A stretch of 64,000 nt of DNA, from positions 2,737,001-2,801,000 of the forward strand of contig NZ_CP022253.1 of the NCBI RefSeq assembly GCF_003119195.2. Reading direction: 5' to 3'. The first letter of the stretch is position 1, and each line of letters starts with the position of its first letter. Source of the DNA: Azospirillum baldaniorum. Lineage in GTDB: Bacteria > Pseudomonadota > Alphaproteobacteria > Azospirillales > Azospirillaceae. Shown piece by piece: positions 54,334-64,000 of this stretch. Below the pieces are notes generated by a model. It ran no database searches. It worked only from the letters and a program-made list of their open reading frames with translations, and was not told the origin of the DNA. A program made the translations under genes and the position numbers.

Positions 54334-55584
54334 GTGAACGCTGCCGCCCTGCTGGGCCGCCTGAAGCCCGCGAAACGGGAACGTTCCGGACCCGGCCTGC
54401 TGGCGCGCCTCCGGCGCCGGAAGGCCGGCGGCGATTCCGACGACGCGCCGCGCGCGCGCAAGGAGCGCCGTCCGCTGTCGCCCCTCGCCAAGAGGCTGCT
54501 CGGTGCCTACGCCGTGCTGGCCCTCGGGCTGGGCGGGCTGGCCGGCTGGCTGGCAATGAACGCAGAGCACACCACCGAGGCGTGGCAGGCCGCCATCCCC
54601 CGCGTCGAGGTGGCGGTGAAGGGCGCACAGCCTCCAACGCCGCCGGCAGCACCGCCAGCCGCGACTGCGGCTGTTCCCGTCCAACCGGCCCCGCCCACGG
54701 CCTCGCCTCCGGCGGCTCCCCCGCCGCCCGTCGTCGCGGCTCCCCCGCCGCCGCTCGCCGTGGCCGTGAACGAGCCGGTCACCCTGGCCCCGGCGCCGGT
54801 CCCCGGCTTGGTGGAGGATTCGCGCAACGGGCCGCTGCCGCGCATCGCCGAGGACGGGCGCAGGCCCTGGCAGGTCTACGCCCGGCCCTTCCCTGCCGCC
54901 GATCGCCGCCCGCGCATCGCCATCGTGCTGGCCGAAATGGGCATTTCCGGCGTGACCACCGGCAACGCCCTGCAGAAGCTGCCGCCGACGATCACGCTGG
55001 CCTTCGTCCCCTACGCCGAGCGGCTTGACAACTGGGTCGAGCGCGCCCGCGGCAAGGGGCACGAGGTGATGCTCTCCATTCCTATGGAGCCGCAGGACTA
55101 CCCACGCAACGATCCCGGTCCCAACGCCCTGTTGAGCATGCTGCCGCCCGAGCGCAACATGGAGCGGCTGGAATGGTCGCTGGGCAAGGCGGTCGGCTAT
55201 GTCGGCATCACCAGCACCACGGGCAGCAAATTCACCGCCAACCCCGACGCGGTGAACCCGGTCATCGCGGCGATGAAGGCGCGCGGCCTGATGGTCCTGG
55301 ACGCCCGCGCCAACCCGCGCAGCGTCGCCGGAACCCTGGCGGGTCAGGCGGGCGTGCCGCGGGCCTTCGCCGACCGGGTGATCGACCGCGACCTGTCGCG
55401 CGGCGCCATCGACGACCAGCTCGCCGAGTTGGAAGCCATCGCCAAGGCCAACGGGGCCGCGGTGGGCATCGGCGCGCCCTACCCCAGCACCATCGAACGG
55501 ATCAACCTGTGGCTCACCGGGCTGGCCGACCGTGGCATCGCCATCGTGCCGGTCTCCGCCGTGGCCAACATGCAGAAGCAATAA
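54334..55584 (+). CDS. Divergent polysaccharide deacetylase family protein (YibQ/DUF610)
   Basis: 416 residues. One N-terminal membrane helix (about 49-69), a Pro/Ala-rich linker (about 85-170), and a C-terminal domain of the divergent polysaccharide deacetylase family: [20 protein letters not shown], the [20 protein letters not shown] motif, and [11 protein letters not shown]. The His/Asp metal site of normal NodB deacetylases is altered. It probably remodels cell-wall glycan, with EnvC and CtpA. GTG 54334 chosen, SD GGGGAG. Confidence 0.9.
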   Translation: MNAAALLGRLKPAKRERSGPGLLARLRRRKAGGDSDDAPRARKERRPLSPLAKRLLGAYAVLALGLGGLAGWLAMNAEHTTEAWQAAIPRVEVAVKGAQPPTPPAAPPAATAAVPVQPAPPTASPPAAPPPPVVAAPPPPLAVAVNEPVTLAPAPVPGLVEDSRNGPLPRIAEDGRRPWQVYARPFPAADRRPRIAIVLAEMGISGVTTGNALQKLPPTITLAFVPYAERLDNWVERARGKGHEVMLSIPMEPQDYPRNDPGPNALLSMLPPERNMERLEWSLGKAVGYVGITSTTGSKFTANPDAVNPVIAAMKARGLMVLDARANPRSVAGTLAGQAGVPRAFADRVIDRDLSRGAIDDQLAELEAIAKANGAAVGIGAPYPSTIERINLWLTGLADRGIAIVPVSAVANMQKQ

Positions 55585-55589
55585 GGCGC

Positions 55590-56087
55590 ATGAGCAAGAA
55601 GCCCATCGACCGCGACGCCCTCCCCTACCGCCCCTGCGTGGGGGTGATGCTGCTGAACGACCGCGGGCAGGTCTTCGTGGCCAAACGCTGCGACAGCAAG
55701 GACGCTTGGCAGATGCCCCAAGGCGGCATCGACGAGGGCGAGGGCGTGCATGAGGCCGCCCTGCGCGAGCTGAAGGAGGAGATCGGCACCGACAAGGCCG
55801 AGATCCTCGGGGAGACGGCGGAAAAGCTGCGCTACGACCTGCCCGATCATCTGCTGGGCAAGGTCTGGAAGGGCCGCTGGCGCGGCCAGGAGCAGGTCTG
55901 GCTGGCCGCCCGCTTCACCGGCGTGGACAGCGACATCGACCTCGCCACCGAGCACCCGGAGTTCGACGCCTGGAAATGGGTCGATGCCGACGATCTACCC
56001 GGCCTGATCGTGCCCTTCAAGCGCCCGGTCTACGAGTCGGTGCTGGCAGAGTTCGCCTCGATCATCGCGGCGCTGCGGCGGGGTTGA
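55590..56087 (+). CDS. rppH: RNA pyrophosphohydrolase (Nudix)
   Basis: 165 residues. Nudix box [22 protein letters not shown] matches GX5EX7[30 protein letters not shown] and WQMPQGGID at the start are the RppH signature. It converts 5'-triphosphate RNA to monophosphate, which starts mRNA decay. Last of the envC-ctpA group, 5 bp after the deacetylase stop. Confidence 0.95.
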   Translation: MSKKPIDRDALPYRPCVGVMLLNDRGQVFVAKRCDSKDAWQMPQGGIDEGEGVHEAALRELKEEIGTDKAEILGETAEKLRYDLPDHLLGKVWKGRWRGQEQVWLAARFTGVDSDIDLATEHPEFDAWKWVDADDLPGLIVPFKRPVYESVLAEFASIIAALRRG

Positions 56088-56108
56088 TTTTAGAAGAATT
56101 GCATTTGA

Positions 56109-56236
56109 AGTCCCCTCTCCCCTCTGGGGAGAGGGTTAGGGTGAGGGGGTTGCGCTTGTGCCGGACGTACCGCCTCGCGCATCCCCCTCACCGCCCGCTT
56201 CGCGGGCACCCTCTCCCCGGAGGGGAGAGGGCTACA
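56109..56236. repeat. Paired palindromic repeats between rppH and the ferritin-like gene, copy 6
   Basis: CCCCTCTCCCC-TCT-GGGGAGAGG with GTTAGGGTGAGGGGG, and facing it CCCCCTCACCG-CCCGCTTCGCGGG and CCCTCTCCCC-GGA-GGGGAGAGGG. The two halves are mirror images, about 130 bases in all. It lies between two convergent genes. Confidence 0.8.
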
Positions 56237-56252
56237 GTTGAGGCCCGACCGT

Positions 56253-57071
56253 TTACGCGACCTTGGCGAGCCGCTTGGCGCGGCTTTCGATCAGCCACCA
56301 GGCGCCACGGGCGGCGACGCTGTAGAAGCGGGTGTGCGGCTTCAACCCGCAGGCCTTGAAGACCATCGCCACCGCGCGGTCGACGTGCTTGGGCCGGTAG
56401 CGCCCATAAGCGCGACGCATGTAGGCCTGATTGTAGGTCTTGTGCGCGTAGGGCTCGCCCTCCGGCGCGTTGGCCGCGTAGTAGGCGTAGGCCAGTTCGT
56501 CGTCCTCCGACTCGCCGATCCGCGACAGCGCCACCTTGAGCCGCTGAAACTTGTTGAGCTGTTCCAGTTCCAGATACTTCTTCGTGTAGGTGTAGAAGAG
56601 CTTGAAGTGGCGCAGCTCGTCGGCGGCGATGTTCTTGCAGATCAGCTTGAGGACCGGTTCGTCCGTCGAGTCGCCGATGGCCGCGTAGTAGCTGCTGGTG
56701 CCGGTCTCGACCATGCAGCGGGCGATCATCTCGCCGGTGCGCGAGCCGCGGACCGAGGCGTCGAGGTCGATCGGCACCTTGTAGCCGGCGCGGAAGCGCT
56801 CGACGGCCCGGTCGAAATTGAAGGTCGGATCGACCAACTCCGCCCATTTGCCGAGCGCACGGCCGTGCTGGACCTCCTCGACCGCCCAGCCGTGCGCGAC
56901 CTCCTGGAACTCGGGATCGTCGTGGAAGACGTTGCAGAGATAGGCCGTGTAGTCGTCGGCGTTGAACTCCACCAGGGCCGCCGCCTTGATGAGCGGGACG
57001 AGATCGGGATCGACCTTCTTGTGGTCCAATTGATCCCAGGGAAGCTCTTCGTATTTCCAGTGCAACGCCAC
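56253..57071 (-). CDS. Ferritin-like diiron domain protein
   Basis: 272 residues. Four-helix bundle with two metal-ligand pairs: helix with ALVEFNADDYTAYL, then EEVQH (ExxH), then a Glu-containing helix (MVETGTSSYY), and ADELRHF (ExxH). This is the ferritin-like/rubrerythrin-type pattern without rubredoxin. The C-terminal 80 residues are basic. Start GTG 57071; a TTG at 57065 has a better-spaced GGAG. The substrate is unknown; a role as oxidoreductase or iron handling is possible. It faces rppH and is 200 bp after atpC. Confidence 0.8.
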   Translation of the reverse strand: MALHWKYEELPWDQLDHKKVDPDLVPLIKAAALVEFNADDYTAYLCNVFHDDPEFQEVAHGWAVEEVQHGRALGKWAELVDPTFNFDRAVERFRAGYKVPIDLDASVRGSRTGEMIARCMVETGTSSYYAAIGDSTDEPVLKLICKNIAADELRHFKLFYTYTKKYLELEQLNKFQRLKVALSRIGESEDDELAYAYYAANAPEGEPYAHKTYNQAYMRRAYGRYRPKHVDRAVAMVFKACGLKPHTRFYSVAARGAWWLIESRAKRLAKVA

Positions 57072-57271
57072 ACTCCACTCCCGCTGCTGGCCGCCGTTCC
57101 GGGCCGGTTGTTCCACGCTCTGACGGAGAACAGGACCATAAAAACAAAAACGCCTCGACGGACGGGCCGGGAGGCGTTCGATCCCTTGCGGGATACTATG
57201 TATGGCTGCGATGGCGCAATGCAACGGAAACGGCCCGGCCGGCGGTAGCCGCCGCCGGGCCGCGCCCGGTG

Positions 57272-57685
57272 TCAATGCGTGGTCGCGCCGGTCGCGTCGA
57301 GCTTGGCGCGGGCGATGGCGATCTTCGCCTCCACGCGGGCCTTCTCGTCGTCGGACTTGGCGTCTTCCAGATCCTCGCCCAGGTCGCGGATCTGCTGCTC
57401 GACCTTGGCGCGGTCGATCTCGGCGACCGCGATGGCCTCCTCGGCCAGGACGGTGCAGCGGGTCTCGGTCACTTCGGCGAAGCCGCCAGCGACGAACACC
57501 CGGTCGACCACGCGGTCGGCCTCGTAGACGTCGATCACGCCCGGACGGACGGTCGAAATCATCGGCGAGTGGCCGGCGAGGACGCCGAAGTCACCTTCCG
57601 AACCCGGCACCACGACCATGTCGACGGGCTGCGAGGTCAGCAGCTTCTCCGGAGAGACCAGCTCGAATTCGACTTTATCGGCCAT
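57272..57685 (-). CDS. atpC: F1F0 ATP synthase subunit epsilon
   Basis: 137 residues: N-terminal beta sandwich (VEFELVSPEKLLTS, GSEGDFGVLAGHSPMIST) and a C-terminal helical hairpin (IDRAKVEQQIRDLGEDLEDA). Last gene of the F1 operon, 90 bp after atpD, with a palindromic repeat in the gap. Confidence 0.96.
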   Translation of the reverse strand: MADKVEFELVSPEKLLTSQPVDMVVVPGSEGDFGVLAGHSPMISTVRPGVIDVYEADRVVDRVFVAGGFAEVTETRCTVLAEEAIAVAEIDRAKVEQQIRDLGEDLEDAKSDDEKARVEAKIAIARAKLDATGATTH

Positions 57686-57711
57686 GGGTTTCCTGGTGCC
57701 TCTTCATAAGA

Positions 57712-57746
57712 ACCCCCTCCCCCGCGCGGGCGGAGGAGAGGGTTAG
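57712..57746. repeat. CCCTCCC/GGAGGG palindromic repeat, copy 7
   Basis: AACCCCCTCCCCCGC, GCGGGCGGAGGAGAGGGTT form an imperfect stem inside the atp operon, between atpD and atpC. It could lower atpC expression or stabilise the upstream mRNA. Confidence 0.65.
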
Positions 57747-57775
57747 CCTCGTTACCGAACCTCAGCCGACCCTGA

Positions 57776-59284
<1,509 letters not shown>

Positions 59285-60175
59285 TTAAACCGCCTCGGCG
59301 CCGGAGATGATCTCGATCAGCTCCTTGGTGATGTAGGCCTGGCGCGTGCGGTTGTAGGTGATCGTCAGCTTGTTGATCATGTCGCCGGCGTTGCGCGTCG
59401 CGTTGTCCATCGCGGTCATGCGGGCGCCCTGTTCGGACGCGGCGCTTTCCAGGAGGGCGCGATAGACCTGGATCGACAGGTTGCGCGGCAGCAACTCGGC
59501 GAGGATCTGCTCCTCGTCGGGCTCGAACTCGTAGATCGCCTTGACCTCGGCGCCCGCGGCTTCCTCGTCCGCCTGCGCCTCGACGGCGAAGGGAACGAGC
59601 TGCTGGACGGTCACGATCTGGGAGATCGCCGACTTGAACTTGTTGAAGATCACCGAGCAGACGTCGAACTCGCCCGCGTCGTACATCGCCAGAACCTTCT
59701 GCGCGACGACATCGGCGTCGGCGAAGGACAGCTTGCGGCGGCCCACATCCTCGTAGGTCTCGACGATCAGCGAGCCGAACTCGCGGCGCAGCTGGTCGCG
59801 GGCCTTGCGGCCGACGGTGAGCAGCTTGACCGTCTTGCCTTCCGACTGGAGGCGCTGGATCTGGCGGCGGGACTCACGGACGATGGCGCCGTTGAAGGCG
59901 CCGCACAGGCCACGGTCGGAGCTGATGATGACGAGGAGATGCACCTGATCGGAACCGGTGCCGGTCATCAGCTTCGGGCCGTTGCCCGAGTCCTGCACGT
60001 TGGCCGCGAGAGAGGCCAGCATGCGGCCCATGCGCTCGGCGTAGGGACGACCGGCTTCCGCCTGCTCCTGCGCACGGCGGAGCTTGGAGGCGGCGACCAT
60101 CTTCATCGCCGAGGTGATCTTCCGCGTCGATTGGACGCTGGCGATCCGGTTCTTTAGGTCCTTGAGGTTAGGCAT
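59285..60175 (-). CDS. atpG: F1F0 ATP synthase subunit gamma
   Basis: 296 residues. [21 protein letters not shown] at the start, [10 protein letters not shown] in the middle, and a coiled-coil C-terminus ending [20 protein letters not shown]. It is the rotor stalk between catalytic head and c-ring. Confidence 0.98.
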   Translation of the reverse strand: MPNLKDLKNRIASVQSTRKITSAMKMVAASKLRRAQEQAEAGRPYAERMGRMLASLAANVQDSGNGPKLMTGTGSDQVHLLVIISSDRGLCGAFNGAIVRESRRQIQRLQSEGKTVKLLTVGRKARDQLRREFGSLIVETYEDVGRRKLSFADADVVAQKVLAMYDAGEFDVCSVIFNKFKSAISQIVTVQQLVPFAVEAQADEEAAGAEVKAIYEFEPDEEQILAELLPRNLSIQVYRALLESAASEQGARMTAMDNATRNAGDMINKLTITYNRTRQAYITKELIEIISGAEAV

Positions 60176-60247
60176 GCCGGCCCTTCATTCCGCTCGGGGT
60201 CGTTCGGGTTGACGGACGGGGCGCAGGGACTGCGCCCCCGCCGTCGA

Positions 60248-61776
<1,529 letters not shown>

Positions 61777-61777
<1 letters not shown>

Positions 61778-62346
61778 CAGACTGATCCCCCTGAGGCCTT
61801 CATGGCGAGTTGCAATTTGTTCAGCTTCGTGCGCACCGAGGTGTCGACCATGCGCGAGCCGAACTTAACGATCATGCCCCCGATCAGCGCGGGATCGACC
61901 GAGGTGTTGACCAACACCTTGGAGCCGATCGACGCCTTCAGCGTGTCGGTGACCGCGGCCAGCTGAGCGTCGCTCAGCGGCTGGGCGGAGGTGACCTGGG
62001 CGGTCACTTCGCCGCGACGGCGGGCCAGTTCGGCGAGATAGCCTTCGATCATGCCTTCCAGCGCGAACAGGCGGCGGTTCTTGGCCACCAGCCCGATGAA
62101 GCGCTTGGTCAGATCGGACACTTCGGCGCGGTCCAGAACCGCGGCCATCGCCCGGCCTTGGTCGGCGCGGCTGATCACGGGACTGCGGACGAGGCGGCGA
62201 AGGTCGGCGCTCTCAGCCAGGATTTGCTTCAGCGCAACCAGATCGCTCGCGACCTGATCCAACGCTTTGTTCTCGTCCGCAAGCTCGAACAGCGCGATGG
62301 AGTAGCGCGTAGCGAGTTCGGAAACGCCTGTACCTTCGATTGCCAC
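61777..62346 (-). CDS. atpH: F1F0 ATP synthase subunit delta
   Basis: 189 residues: six-helix N-terminal domain ([20 protein letters not shown]) and the C-terminal LNKLQLAMK end with the [19 protein letters not shown] motif, typical of delta/OSCP. It links F1 to the peripheral stalk. First gene of the operon; the F0 genes are not in this window, as in other alphaproteobacteria where they are encoded separately. Confidence 0.96.
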
Positions 62347-62759
62347 CTGATCCCTCGAATTGAGTTCGGTAGACGGTGAATTTTCAGGGCCTTAAATAGG
62401 GCAAAACCCACATCGCGGCGGCCCAGCCCGCGAAAGCGAGCGGTCCAATATCACAGGATTAGGCCCTGCGCAACGGGGTCTGGACAATTTGCACGCGGCT
62501 TGCGTGCGGCGTTTTGCGCCCCTGCGGCGTGGGGTCCGTTCTTGGCGGCGGGCGCTGGAAATGGGCATACCACTTCACAACCGCAGCGGATCACCTTGCC
62601 ATCTGAAGGACCTGCCCTCCCCAGGGCTGGATTTCCGAAGCCCGTTGCGCGGCGGTCCAGAGACCAGACTGTGACCTAACGCCCTGTTTAACACCCGTTT
62701 AACCATTCACGCGCACGGTCGACCCACAGCCCGTCTGACAGGACAAACCCAGGCCAATC
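62347..62759. other. Divergent intergenic region upstream of the atp operon
   Basis: About 410 bases without a credible gene. It contains the candidate atp promoter (62445-62473), an imperfect GCACGCGGC-TTGC-GTGCGGCG type hairpin (near 62492-62512), and GTTTAACACCCGTTTAACC direct repeats (62687-62705) close to the small plus-strand gene. Confidence 0.45.
62445..62473 (-). promoter_or_regulatory. Candidate promoter of the atp operon
   Basis: On the minus strand, TTGCGC (62468-62473), a 17-bp spacer and TATTGG (62445-62450), about 100 bases before atpH. Both hexamers match 4 of 6. Position fits, but it is unproven. Confidence 0.35.
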
Positions 62760-63083
62760 ATGACCGTCGTCGCCTTTTCCTGCGCCCGCTTCACGCCCGC
62801 CGACCTCAACGAATTCGAGGCGGTGGCCGAGCCGAAGCTGCGCCTTGGCCATTGGGCCGGGGTCATCCGCGAAACGGGCCGGGAGCATGACCGGCTCCTC
62901 GTCCTCCTCCCCGGCGTGGACCGTCCGGTCTTCCGCTTCGAGCGCGACGGGCGGGGACGCTACAGCCTGTCCTTCAACGACCGCTCCGGCTGGTACGGCA
63001 TCGGGTCGGGAGGCAGCGCCTCCGAATGCCTGTCGATCTGGCGCCCGCGCCCGCGCGCCGACCGCTCCGTCTCGGTGCTTTGA
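62760..63083 (+). CDS. Hypothetical 107-residue protein
   Basis: Not recognised. A soluble protein with alternating strand-like stretches (HWAGVIRET, DRLLVLLPGVDRPVFRFERD, RYSLSFNDRSGWYGIGSG) and a Ser/Gly-rich loop. No signal peptide or membrane segment. ATG preceded by ACAAACCCAGG-type sequence, a weak SD. It is divergent from the atp operon and convergent with the Cache-domain gene. Confidence 0.6.
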   Translation: MTVVAFSCARFTPADLNEFEAVAEPKLRLGHWAGVIRETGREHDRLLVLLPGVDRPVFRFERDGRGRYSLSFNDRSGWYGIGSGGSASECLSIWRPRPRADRSVSVL

Positions 63084-63158
63084 GCGCCTTTTTCACCCTT
63101 CGGAAAAGTCCGAGTCGACCGCCCGCCGGCCTGCCGGGTGGCCCGCCGACGAACCCGG

Positions 63159-63662
63159 TCAGCGGTAGACACCGACCGACAGCAGATAGGGCTCGCCGCC
63201 CAGGACGATGCGGCGCACGATCATCGTCTTCGGCGCGATCTGGCCGGACAGCGGGTCCGTCCATTTGTAGCTGACCGCGCCCGAGTCCCGCTCCGCCACG
63301 ATGTCCAGCGCCTCCTGGATGAAGGGCTTGCCGTCGACGTCCTTCAGGTCCTTGAGGTTCACGCCGTTCAGCGACGGCGTCCAGCCGTGGGCCACCATCA
63401 CGCCGTCGCGGTCGATCAGCATCGGGTAGAGGTCACGGTCGATCAGCGCGCCGTCCCGCTGGGCGAAGGCATCCGGTGCGGCGTCCGCGCCGTGCTGGCG
63501 CAGATAGCCGCTGGTCTTGTCGAGCAGCGCCTTGGCATCCGATTCCGTTCCCCGGGTCTGGGCGGGCACGCCCGCCGCCAGCGCGATGATCGCCAGCAAG
63601 GCGAGAACCGGAAGAACCGTCAGCAAGGTGGGGAGGTGGAAACGACCGCGCAGCCTGGACAT
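63159..63662 (-). CDS. Stand-alone Cache-domain (single Cache) protein
   Basis: 167 residues: an N-terminal signal anchor or signal peptide (about 9-31, LPTLLTVLPVLALLAIIALAAG) and one single-Cache (SCHE/sCache_2) domain (DAKALLDKTSGYLRQHG, LYPMLIDRDGVMVAHGWTPSLNGVNLKDLKDVDGKPF, SYKWTDPLSG). This sensor module is normally found at the periplasmic side of chemoreceptors or kinases, but here the gene ends after it. It may act as a periplasmic ligand-binding subunit. The start at 63662 was chosen by domain; the frame is open to 63731. Confidence 0.75.
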   Translation of the reverse strand: MSRLRGRFHLPTLLTVLPVLALLAIIALAAGVPAQTRGTESDAKALLDKTSGYLRQHGADAAPDAFAQRDGALIDRDLYPMLIDRDGVMVAHGWTPSLNGVNLKDLKDVDGKPFIQEALDIVAERDSGAVSYKWTDPLSGQIAPKTMIVRRIVLGGEPYLLSVGVYR

Positions 63663-63821
63663 GAGATCGCTCGGCGAAAGATGACTTCCATACTCTGGTA
63701 ATACCATGACCCGCCGGCCGCAACGGACCAAACGTCACAGGTGCCCTGCGGAGCGCGCAGGGACAATCGGTCGCAGCCCCCCTTTACAGGAACCCGACAT
63801 TTCTTAGCGGAAGCTGCGCCA

Positions 63822-64000
63822 TTACAGGAAGCTGTAGGGGTCCACATCCACCTGCACGCGCACGTTGGGTGGAATTTCCACCTGCTCCAGCCACTGGGCG
63901 ATCAGGGGTTGCACCTGAACGGTGCGCGGCGCCTTTAGCAGCAGACGCCGCCGGTGACGCCCGCGCAGCAGGGCCAGCGGCGCCGGGGCCGGACCCAGCA
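63822..64000 (-). CDS. priA: Primosomal protein N' (replication restart helicase), 3' end
   Basis: Only the last 59 codons are in the window. The translation reads [13 protein letters not shown], then [23 protein letters not shown] before TAA, the conserved end of PriA (VQVDVDPxSFL). PriA reloads DnaB at stalled forks. The rest lies past the right edge. Confidence 0.92.
   Translation of the reverse strand, partial: LGPAPAPLALLRGRHRRRLLLKAPRTVQVQPLIAQWLEQVEIPPNVRVQVDVDPYSFL

Overview
This 64 kb window is chromosomal DNA from a high-GC alphaproteobacterium of the genus Azospirillum, very probably A. brasilense or a close sister species. The strongest evidence is the 545-residue phenylpyruvate/indolepyruvate decarboxylase (ipdC) followed by an ElbB/DJ-1-family gene and preceded by divergent gltX-cysS, the layout known from the A. 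brasilense auxin locus. CowN (CO protection of nitrogenase), a split set of hydrophobic amino-acid ABC transporter genes, and an atpHAGDC F1 operon without F0 genes all fit. I saw no transposase, phage, plasmid or CRISPR signature; gene density and codon style are uniform.

Layout, left to right. 1-1.1 kb: 3' end of an old-yellow-enzyme reductase and a MazEF-type toxin-antitoxin pair. 1.1-5.9 kb (minus strand): rpsD with a near-consensus promoter, then cowN, a 70-residue unknown gene and a PAS-LytTR regulator that keeps the haem ligands of the CO sensor RcoM, then trmJ and cimA. 6.2-10.6 kb: receiver-only response regulator plus CHASE-domain histidine kinase, a striking folded element, a VUT-family permease and a membrane acyltransferase. 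10.6-16.3 kb: cysS, gltX, then the ipdC-elbB auxin operon. 16.3-29.1 kb: a mixed block (Ntn hydrolase, NadE, FAD-Rieske oxidoreductase, unknown Ala-rich protein, serine hydrolase, a GT39/GT2 pair, a chemoreceptor).

29.2-40.6 kb: an EpmC-like HExxH protein, then livK-livH and, 5.3 kb further on, livM-livG-livF. Between the two transporter halves lie queD, convergent queE-queC, and two tandem paralogues with degenerate GGDEF and EAL domains. 40.7-57.1 kb: tRNA-Ser(CGA), rplU-rpmA-obgE-proB, a three-gene interruption, then proA-nadD-rsfS-rlmH-gpmI-envC-ctpA-polysaccharide deacetylase-rppH (a conserved alphaproteobacterial order), then a ferritin-like protein. 57.2-62.4 kb: atpC-D-G-A-H on the minus strand. 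The right end holds a small unknown gene, a lone Cache-domain protein and the 3' end of priA.

The most interesting systems are: (1) the RcoM-like sensor next to cowN, where three CCGTTC direct repeats spaced exactly 20 bp apart sit in front of cowN and match the LytTR site consensus; (2) the twin degenerate GGDEF-EAL proteins inside the split liv operon; (3) a three-way-junction fold between the kinase and VUT genes; and (4) a terminator-like hairpin just ahead of rplU. A family of CCCTCCC/GGGAGGG palindromes recurs between genes and in one case supplies the ribosome-binding site of nadD.
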